Shown here piece by piece: positions 1-4,826 of a stretch of 7,684 nt of DNA; within the stretch, counting starts at the first letter, position 1, and every line of letters begins with the position of its first letter. A program made the position numbers and the translations under genes. The DNA is from Collinsella sp. (GTDB lineage: Bacteria > Actinomycetota > Coriobacteriia > Coriobacteriales > Coriobacteriaceae), in the NCBI GenBank assembly GCA_022720335.1, contig JAIHVJ010000136.1:1-7684 (forward strand), read 5' to 3'. A model generated the notes under the pieces. That model saw nothing but the letters and a program-made list of their open reading frames with translations. It searched no databases and was not told the DNA's origin.

Positions 1-641
1 TCGTCGGCGTGAACCACGCGCAGGGCTTCGGCCTGCAGTGAGGCGCGCGTGAGCTGGTGCCCGACGTTATCGTGGATCTCGCGCGCGATGCGGGCGCGTT
101 CGGCGAGCGTCGCGAGCTCGACTTCGTAGTCCTGGCGGTCGGCGAGGTCGCGGTTGCGTGCCTCGAGTGCCAGGGCGCGTTCTTGCAGCTCGTCGCGGGT
201 ACGGCGCATGCGCTGTTGCTCGCGCTCCAGCTGGGCGGTACGTAGCGATAGCAAGGTGGCAGCAACCGAAAGGATGGCGGTCAGCAGGAGCGTTCGGGTG
301 GTGAGCGCGCCGCCGCGAAGGTCCGCGACAAGCGCAAAAGCAAAGACGGAGCCAATGCCCAGCGCGACCCAGGCGTGTTCGCGGCGCACGCGTCGCGCGA
401 TGTCATAGAGAGCGAGAGGTGCAAACGGCACAAACGGCGGCACGAAGACAGCCGCGATGATGCAGACGTAGCTCGCTGCCTCGCTTGCGCGTCGGGTGCG
501 TTTCCCCTGTGTGACCTCGGCCAGCGAGGTGGCAATAATGCCAAGGCAAAACGCCACAACCAGACGAGCGTCCACGGCAAGACCCATGGCGGCCGCAATA
601 CAGCACGCCAGCACGATCGATTTGTCGAAAAGCCTGTTCAT
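1..641 (-). CDS. Sensor histidine kinase, NarL/DesK type (5' part only)
   Basis: This is the N-terminal 213 residues of a membrane sensor kinase; the gene runs off the left edge with no stop. About five hydrophobic segments are visible (residues ~8-23, 27-43, 58-79, 91-106, 117-133). They are followed by a charged, probably coiled-coil linker (~136-180) and then the phospho-acceptor box ERARIAREIHDNVGHQL, with His190 as the expected autophosphorylation site. That box is typical of the HisKA_3 family, which pairs with LuxR/NarL-type response regulators. The ATPase domain and the regulator gene would lie to the left. The ATG at 641 is chosen because the first membrane segment follows it directly. 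It has no Shine-Dalgarno sequence, but a TACAAT box lies 6 bases upstream, so the mRNA may be leaderless. The gene is divergent from an ABC-2 exporter operon, which suggests (inference) that the exporter is its regulatory target. The sensed signal cannot be told; the membrane segments have only short loops between them, as in cell-envelope stress sensors. Confidence 0.9.
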   Translation of the reverse strand, partial: MNRLFDKSIVLACCIAAAMGLAVDARLVVAFCLGIIATSLAEVTQGKRTRRASEAASYVCIIAAVFVPPFVPFAPLALYDIARRVRREHAWVALGIGSVFAFALVADLRGGALTTRTLLLTAILSVAATLLSLRTAQLEREQQRMRRTRDELQERALALEARNRDLADRQDYEVELATLAERARIAREIHDNVGHQLTRASLQAEALRVVHAD

Positions 642-647
642 ACGGGT

Positions 648-653
648 ATTGTA
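648..653 (-). promoter_or_regulatory. Possible -10 box of the histidine kinase gene
   Basis: TACAAT on the minus strand (5 of 6 matches to TATAAT) ends six bases before the kinase ATG. That would put the transcription start at or next to the A of the start codon, so a leaderless mRNA is likely. No good -35 hexamer is seen at 17 bases spacing (the position holds CCTCCA), so the call rests on the -10 box alone. Confidence 0.4.
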
Positions 654-718
654 CGCGAAGCTGCGCGTGGTGGAGGGGCCGCCTAGCGCAACCGTGACAT
701 TCCTCCCGCACGGTGGGG

Positions 719-745
719 CGGTCGCGTCAGCGTGCCACGCGACCG
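719..745. promoter_or_regulatory. Perfect 9-bp inverted repeat, candidate operator
   Basis: CGGTCGCGT (719-727) and ACGCGACCG (737-745) are exact reverse complements separated by 9 bases. The repeat sits in the 199-base region between the divergent kinase and exporter genes. No T-run follows, so it is not a classic terminator. The best guess is a dimer binding site, for example for the response regulator partner of the kinase. The GC-rich background makes short inverted repeats more likely by chance. Confidence 0.4.
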
Positions 746-758
746 AGCCCCCGCACTC

Positions 759-772
759 GTGACAAAGCTCAC
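759..772. promoter_or_regulatory. GTGA-N6-TCAC dyad (CRP-like core)
   Basis: The sequence GTGACAAAGCTCAC has the symmetric core and 6-base spacing of CRP/FNR-family sites. The outer bases (C before, T after) do not match the TGTGA-N6-TCACA consensus. It lies about 70 bases upstream of the ATPase start. The match is only 4+4 bases, so it may be chance. Confidence 0.22.
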
Positions 773-826
773 TGGTGCGCGCCGTCCGCTCCTGCGATGA
801 TGCAATCGTACCGGGCCGCGATCAAC

Positions 827-833
827 AGAAGGG
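827..833 (+). promoter_or_regulatory. Ribosome binding site fixing the ATPase start at 841
   Basis: AGAAGGG lies 7 bases before the ATG at 841. It supports that start over an in-frame GTG at 775, which would add 22 residues with no similarity to the usual start of ABC ATPases. Confidence 0.6.
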
Positions 834-840
834 CCGCCTC

Positions 841-1534
841 ATGACTGACATCGTCCACGTCGAAAACCTCGTCAAGCGCTACGACGATCTTATTGCGCTC
901 GACCACTTTAACCTGAACATCGCCCCCGGCGAGATCTTTGGTCTGCTCGGCCCCAACGGCTCGGGCAAGACCACGTCCATCAACTGTATCCTGCAACTGC
1001 TTGCCTACGACAAGGGCACCATCGAGCTGTTCGGCGAGCCCATGACGCCCGCCCGCTACGACCTTAAGCGCCGCATTGGCGTGGTGCCGCAGCAGGTAGC
1101 GGTGTTTGACGAGCTCACGGTACGCGAGAACATCGACTATTTCTGCAGCCTCTACGTTAACGACCGCAAGCGCCGTCGCGCGCTGGTGGATGAGGCGATC
1201 GACTTTGTCGGGCTGGGCGACTTTACCAAGTTCCGCCCCGGTAAGCTCTCGGGCGGCCTGGCGCGTCGCCTCAACATCGCCTGCGGCATCGCGCACAAGC
1301 CCGAGCTCATCTTCTTTGACGAGCCCACGGTGGCGGTCGACCCGCAGAGCCGCAACGCCATCCTGGAGGGCATCTGCCGCCTGCGCGACGAGGGCGCCAC
1401 GGTGGTGTATACCAGCCATTACATGGAGGAAGTCGAGCAGATCTGCAGCCGCATCATGATCATGGACGGCGGGCGAGCCGCCGACCCTCAACGACGTGTT
1501 CCTCGAGATCACCGGCCGCGAGCTGCGCGACTAG
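841..1534 (+). pseudogene. ABC-2 exporter ATPase, frameshifted with an apparent C-terminal deletion
   Basis: This is the nucleotide-binding subunit of a drug- or peptide-exporter type ABC system. From the ATG at 841 the domain is complete: Walker A GPNGSGKTT (residues 37-45), Q-loop near VVPQQ, signature LSGGLARR (136-143), Walker B LIFFDEP with Asp160/Glu161, and H-loop His193. The frame then breaks near residues 208-211 (about 1462-1475). In the starting frame the text becomes Arg/Pro-rich and runs to a stop at 1737, deep inside the next gene (298 aa). In frame +2 a family-like C-terminus appears at once, PTLNDVFLEITGRELRD, with a stop at 1532-1534, nine bases before the next ATG. In related ATPases about 80-100 residues normally separate these two parts (from memory of the family), so an out-of-frame deletion fits better than a single-base indel. 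Whether a working protein is made is uncertain, because all catalytic motifs lie before the break. A sequencing or assembly fault is possible. Confidence 0.8.
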
Positions 1535-1543
1535 GGGGCGGCC

Positions 1544-2731
1544 ATGTTCAACACCATTATCATTACGGTCAAGACGCTGCTGCGCCGGCCGAGCACGTGG
1601 GTTTGGGGCGCGGTCTTTCCCGTCGCGCTTTCCACGATGTTCATGTTTATGTTTGCGAATCTGAGCTCCGACGGCACGGTCGACCCGGTGCCGGTAGCCG
1701 TCGTAGCGGATGGGACCTGGGACGCCTCGACCTTTAAGGACGTGGCGACGTCGCTTGCCAAGGAGGGCGACGACCAGCTGCTCGAGATCCACGAGTGCGA
1801 CGATGCAGCCGATGCGAACCGTGCGCTTAAGGCCGGCGAGGTCGCGGGCATCTATACGGTCGACGACGCGGGCACGCCCAAGCTCACGCTGCTTTCGAGC
1901 TATGACAACTCGCGCGCCTCGTCGGTGCTCACCGACCGCAGCATTTTGGAGACGGTGGCAAGCTCGTATACACAAAATGCCGAGCTCATGTCCCAGATTG
2001 CCCAAGACAACCCGGCGGCGCTCGCCGACCCGGAGGCGGTTGCGCGCGCCCTGTCGCTCGAGGGTGGCACCCGCCGCGTAAGTCTGACACGCACCACGCC
2101 CGATGGTACGGTCGTCTACTACTACGCGCTCTTTGGCCTGGTCGCGATGATGTCTGCCGAGTTTGCCGCCTTGAGCGTCGTCGATCTGCAGCCCAATCTG
2201 TCGGGCCTTGGTGCGCGTCGCTGTGTGGGCGGTCTTTCCAAGACGGCGTCGCTAGCCGGCATCTTTGTCGGCTCGTGGCTGGTTTCCTTTGCCTCGATGG
2301 CGGTCGCGATTAGCTACGTGCGCCTAGTCGTTGGCGTTGACTTTGGCGGGCGCGAGGGGCTGTGCCTGCTGGGCGGTGCTGCATCCGCGCTTGCCGCCAC
2401 GGGCTTGGGGCTCTTTGTGGGCACGCTTCCCGTTAAGGGCGGCAAGGCGTCCAAGTCGGGCATCCTCACGGGCTTTGCCACCACGTGCGCCCTGTTCGCC
2501 GGCCTCTACGGCGAGCCGGCGATGGCACTTGCCGACGACGTTGCCCGCGCCTGCCCGGCCGAGTGCTGGCTCAACCCCGTCAAGCTCATCTGCGACATGT
2601 TCAACCGCCTGTATTTCTTTGAGGACCTGAGCCCCTTTGCCGTTCGCGCCGGCGCGCTGGTCCTTATGGCGCTGCTGTTCGTTGCCGCCGCCACGCTGAT
2701 CTTTGGAAGGAGCCGCTATGAGCACCTTTAA
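1544..2731 (+). CDS. ABC-2 type exporter permease 1
   Basis: This is a 395-aa membrane subunit of the ABC-2 exporter. Its layout is that of the ABC2_membrane_3 type: one N-terminal membrane helix (~17-38), a large extracytoplasmic domain (~39-187), and five further helices (~190-212, 236-260, 273-295, 305-325, 368-388). It would form a heterodimeric channel with the next permease, powered by the upstream ATPase. AGGGGG ends 5 bases before the ATG and overlaps the TAG that closes the ATPase in frame +2, which supports 1534 as the ancestral end of that gene. The 3' end overlaps the next gene by 14 bases, a normal sign of translational coupling. No frame break is seen. The substrate cannot be told; export of lipid-active drugs, peptides or lipids is usual for systems next to this class of kinase. 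Confidence 0.88.
   Translation: MFNTIIITVKTLLRRPSTWVWGAVFPVALSTMFMFMFANLSSDGTVDPVPVAVVADGTWDASTFKDVATSLAKEGDDQLLEIHECDDAADANRALKAGEVAGIYTVDDAGTPKLTLLSSYDNSRASSVLTDRSILETVASSYTQNAELMSQIAQDNPAALADPEAVARALSLEGGTRRVSLTRTTPDGTVVYYYALFGLVAMMSAEFAALSVVDLQPNLSGLGARRCVGGLSKTASLAGIFVGSWLVSFASMAVAISYVRLVVGVDFGGREGLCLLGGAASALAATGLGLFVGTLPVKGGKASKSGILTGFATTCALFAGLYGEPAMALADDVARACPAECWLNPVKLICDMFNRLYFFEDLSPFAVRAGALVLMALLFVAAATLIFGRSRYEHL
2705..2712 (+). promoter_or_regulatory. Strong ribosome binding site for permease 2
   Basis: GGAAGGAG lies 5 bases before the ATG at 2718, inside the end of permease 1. It is the best Shine-Dalgarno in the window. It fixes the start of permease 2 and shows that its N-terminal fragment was a real gene start. 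Confidence 0.75.
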
Positions 2732-3775
2732 GACCGCGCTTCGCATGGCGCTGGCGCACCCGTTCTACCTGCTCATCTATACGGTGTTCATCTCGCTCAT
2801 GGGCGTATTCATGGCGACGACACCTACGACCTTGCGGACGCGCTATCCAAGAGCAACAGCGCCAAGGGCAGCGCCGACTGCGTGTTCTTTATCCCGGAGG
2901 GGTTTGAGGACGATCTTGTTGCAGCCGCCCGTGCGGGGGAGGCCCTGCCCAAGCTCGACGTGACCTATGGTTCCGGCACCATGGCGGCAGCGCTTTCGTC
3001 TGCCGAGGCCTCGCGCTGGATCTCGCTCGCGGGTGCTGCGGCCGCGCTTGAGCCCACTGCCTCCAACGGCGACGTCGCCAAGGCTGCCGAACATGCGGCC
3101 ACCAAGCGTGCCGAGGTCGAGATCGAGCAGGTCAAGGTCGACTCGACAGCCGCCGCCACGCTCGAGTCGTATTTCAACTTTGGTGCGTACGCGATCATCT
3201 CGTCTGTCATCGTGTCGGTGGGGCTGGTGTTCTCGGGCATGAACGAGCCCGAGCGCGTGCGCCGCATGGAGGCCGGCCCAATCTCCGGGCGCCAGCGTTT
3301 GCTTGCCGTGTTTGCGGCTGCCGCGGTGCTCACCGTCTGCATCTGGTTTGTGTCGAGCATGATGGGCGTCGTGGGCTTTGCCGGCGCGGTTGTCGAGGTC
3401 GGCGTGGGTCGCGTGTGTCTGGCACTGGCGGCGACGTTTGCCCTGGCGTGCACGCCGCTGGCCGTTGGCTTTGCGCTTTCGAGCCTGGGCGCGCGCGAGG
3501 AGCTGCTCAACGGTGTGGGCAACCTGCTCGGCATGCTCATGACGTTTTTGGGCGGCGCCTGGATGCCGCTGTCGCTGATGGGCCCGGCCGTGCAGACCGT
3601 GGCGCACTTTGTGCCGACATATTGGGTGAACGACGCGATCGGCAAGGCGCTCGCCGCGGACCTGACGTCCACCGTGCTGGGCGACATCGCCTGCGACCTG
3701 GGCGTCACGGCGCTCTTTGCCATGGCCATCGCCGCCGCAGGCCTGGCCCTCGCACGCGCCAAGTCCCGCGCCTAG
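2718..3775 (+). pseudogene. ABC-2 type exporter permease 2, frameshifted with an apparent internal deletion
   Basis: This is the partner permease of the exporter. From the ATG at 2718 it starts like its neighbour, with a cytoplasmic tail and one membrane helix (residues ~11-33, ending GVFMA near 2816). The reading then leaves frame: the original frame becomes Arg/Pro-rich and stops at 2963 (81 aa). The proper continuation is in another frame from about 2816, starting DDTYDLADAL, then the rest of the external domain and five helices (about 3178-3240, 3298-3366, 3405-3475, 3515-3570, 3690-3760), ending at TAG 3773-3775. In permease 1 about 50 residues lie between the first helix and the matching place (DAADANRALKAGEV); here there are almost none, so an estimated 40-50 codons are missing. 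A shorter product could start at the GTG at 2882 (297 aa), but it would lack the first helix. Two lesions in one operon suggest decay, although a sequence error is not excluded. Confidence 0.8.
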
Positions 3776-3781
3776 CCACCT

Positions 3782-3814
3782 AGTCACTGGGTACTCATTG
3801 GGGACAGACTTAAA
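3782..3814 (+). repeat. Left arm of a 33-bp inverted repeat around the FtsX operon
   Basis: This 33-base stretch is the reverse complement of 7617-7649 with 31 of 33 identical. The mismatches fall at 3787 and 3794. It includes the first forward unit of cluster 1. The two arms enclose 3.8 kb holding the ATPase and FtsX-type permease genes. Confidence 0.8.
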
Positions 3815-3863
3815 CGACCAAGAGTGGTCATTGGGGACAGTCTTAAACGACCGCCTAGTCATC

Positions 3864-3920
3864 GGGGGCAGTCTTTGCCGATTCGCCGGCTCGCCGGCCG
3901 GGCCGGCAAGGACTGTCCCC
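3864..3920. repeat. 17-bp hairpin in repeat cluster 1
   Basis: Bases 3864-3880 pair with 3904-3920: 15 Watson-Crick pairs plus two G-T pairs (3868 with 3916, 3874 with 3910). The 23-base loop is itself rich in GCCGGC palindromes. It lies about 90 bases after permease 2. It could end or protect that transcript, but no U-tract follows on either strand, so a typical intrinsic terminator is not supported. Confidence 0.65.
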
Positions 3921-3930
3921 ATCTGCCGGC

Positions 3931-3962
3931 AGGAAAGGAACGTCCCTAACTGCCGGGTGGCG
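3931..3962 (+). repeat. 32-bp direct repeat, copy 1
   Basis: This block begins AGGAAAGGAACGTCCCTA and matches 7522-7553 in the same orientation at 30 of 32 positions. In copy 2 its first 16 bases are the right arm of a perfect hairpin. Here the matching left arm is absent, so copy 1 looks like a rearranged or truncated form. Confidence 0.8.
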
Positions 3963-4011
3963 AAAGGGTGTCCCTTGCGGCTAGTCATTTAAGAACGTCC
4001 CCAGTGACTAG

Positions 4012-4104
4012 TTTGGAAAAAGTTGCGCTCGTCACACAAAAATAGTTCGCCATGGTTTACTATTACGCTCATAAAGTAGTATGAGGCTAACAATAGGGGA
4101 TAGC
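4012..4104 (+). promoter_or_regulatory. AT-rich leader, probable promoter region of the FtsX exporter operon
   Basis: This 93-base stretch is clearly more AT-rich than its surroundings and lies directly upstream of the ATPase start, as expected of a promoter region. Weak -10-like hexamers are visible (TACTAT at 4058-4063, TAGTAT at 4077-4082), but neither has a good -35 box at normal spacing, so no exact promoter is named. TACTA (4058-4062) and TAGTA (4077-4081) form a short dyad with 14 bases between, which could be a repressor site. That is speculative. Confidence 0.4.
4095..4100 (+). promoter_or_regulatory. Ribosome binding site fixing the start at 4105
   Basis: AGGGGA lies 4 bases before the ATG at 4105. 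It favours that start over the in-frame ATG at 4081, which would add eight residues and has no Shine-Dalgarno in front of it. Confidence 0.6.
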
Positions 4105-4818
4105 ATGACGACGAAGCAAGCCTACGTCCAGGTCAAGGGGCTCAAGAAGCACTACGGCGACGGCGACGCGCGCCTGACGGTGCTCGACGGCATCGACACG
4201 TCCATCAACCGCGGCGAGATCTGCGTTATGCTGGGCCCCTCGGGTTCGGGCAAATCGACATTCCTCAACCTGATCGGCGGCCTGGAGGACGCCGACGGCG
4301 GCTCCATTATGGTGGACGGCTGCGACCTGACGACGCTCAAGCCCGCCGATCTGGGCGAGTATCGCCGCCGCGAGCTGGGCTTTGTCTTCCAGTTCTACAA
4401 CCTGGTGCCCGACCTCACCATCAAGGAGAACATCGAGGTCACGGCGCACCTGTCCAAAAACCCGCTCAATGTCGATGACCTGCTGCGCTCGCTGGGTCTC
4501 TACGAGCACCGCAACAAGTTCCCGCGCCAGGTCTCGGGCGGTCAGCAGCAACGCTGCGCCATCGGCCGCGCGCTCGTCAAAAACCCGGGCCTGTTGCTGT
4601 GCGACGAGCCAACGGGCGCGCTCGATTACAAGACATCCAAGGAAATCCTGCAGCTCATGGAAGACGTCAACCGCACCTACGGCTGCACCGTCATCATCGT
4701 TACCCACAACGCTGCCATTGCCCGCATGGCCAACCGCGTGCTGCGCCTGCGCGACGGGTGCATCGTCGAGGACGAGCTCAACGAGTCGCCGGTCGCGGCC
4801 GCCGAGCTCGATTGGTAG
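4105..4818 (+). CDS. ABC transporter ATPase, MacB/LolD/BceA type
   Basis: This 237-aa ATP-binding subunit drives the FtsX-type permease encoded next to it. All motifs are intact: Walker A GPSGSGKST (44-52), Q-loop Gln96 in GFVFQFYNLVP, signature VSGGQQQR (143-150), Walker B LLLCDEP with Asp167/Glu168 followed by TGALD, and H-loop His201. The GFVFQ..NL and DEPTGALD wording is typical of the type VII (MacB-like) branch, which couples ATP use to movement of an outward-facing domain rather than classic transmembrane transport. The length is normal for the family. The start at 4105 is preferred because of its Shine-Dalgarno. The permease starts 8 bases after the stop, so the two form an operon. 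No dedicated regulator gene lies in the window. Export of, or resistance to, a peptide or lipid-targeting compound is likely from the family; the substrate is unknown. Confidence 0.93.
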   Translation: MTTKQAYVQVKGLKKHYGDGDARLTVLDGIDTSINRGEICVMLGPSGSGKSTFLNLIGGLEDADGGSIMVDGCDLTTLKPADLGEYRRRELGFVFQFYNLVPDLTIKENIEVTAHLSKNPLNVDDLLRSLGLYEHRNKFPRQVSGGQQQRCAIGRALVKNPGLLLCDEPTGALDYKTSKEILQLMEDVNRTYGCTVIIVTHNAAIARMANRVLRLRDGCIVEDELNESPVAAAELDW

Positions 4819-4826
4819 GCGACGCC

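Larger units (their letters stand above)
3780..4011. repeat. Palindromic repeat cluster 1 between the two exporters
   Basis: The gap of 329 bases between the stop at 3775 and the start at 4105 is mostly this repeat cluster. It is bounded by a perfect 12-bp terminal inverted repeat, CTAGTCACTGGG (3780-3791) and CCCAGTGACTAG (4000-4011). Inside are forward units with the core TCATTGGGGACAG at 3795-3819 and 3828-3852 (one mismatch over 25 bases), a diverged one at 3859-3880, and a reverse-oriented unit at 3981-4011. A 17-bp hairpin (3864-3920), a 10-bp palindrome CTGCCGGCAG (3923-3932) and a 32-base block shared with cluster 2 (3931-3962) fill the rest. No convincing gene is present. It resembles REP/BIME-like or MITE-like elements; no transposase is in the window and no clear target duplication is seen. 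Confidence 0.8.

Noticed and set aside
685..711. Short upstream reading frame before the kinase (minus strand, next to a GGAGGA)
   Set aside because: The ATG directly abuts the GGAGGA with no spacing and encodes only five residues; no support for translation.
841..1737. A 298-aa ATPase reading straight through to 1737
   Set aside because: After about 1470 the reading is Arg/Pro/His-rich, unlike any ABC ATPase tail, and overlaps permease 1 by 194 bases, while a family-like C-terminus exists in another frame.
1462..2820. Programmed ribosomal frameshifting at the two frame breaks
   Set aside because: No slippery heptamer is seen at either place, the two shifts go in different directions, and coding sequence also appears to be missing at both, which frameshifting would not explain.
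2882..3775. A complete 297-aa permease starting at the GTG at 2882
   Set aside because: It would lack the first membrane helix present upstream at 2718 behind a strong ribosome binding site, and the matching frame continues upstream of 2882 as family-like sequence. It is better read as the 3' part of a broken gene.
2843..3988. Long minus-strand reading frame of 381 codons
   Set aside because: It is antisense to permease 2 and repeat cluster 1, rich in Arg/Gly/His as expected for shadows of GC-rich genes, with no recognisable domain.
3717..3992. Short plus-strand frame over cluster 1 giving LGTDLND/LGTVLND peptide repeats
   Set aside because: The peptide repetition comes only from the DNA repeats, and it has no ribosome binding site. 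Similar peptides come out of cluster 2 on the minus strand (7415-7600).
3795..4011. CRISPR array
   Set aside because: Units have irregular spacing, occur in both orientations and are partly diverged, with no constant-length unique spacers and no cas gene.
4599..4826. N-terminal extension of the FtsX permease back to 4599
   Set aside because: This stretch is the ATPase gene read in another frame; the extension is Arg/His-rich and the ATG at 4827 leads directly into the first helix.
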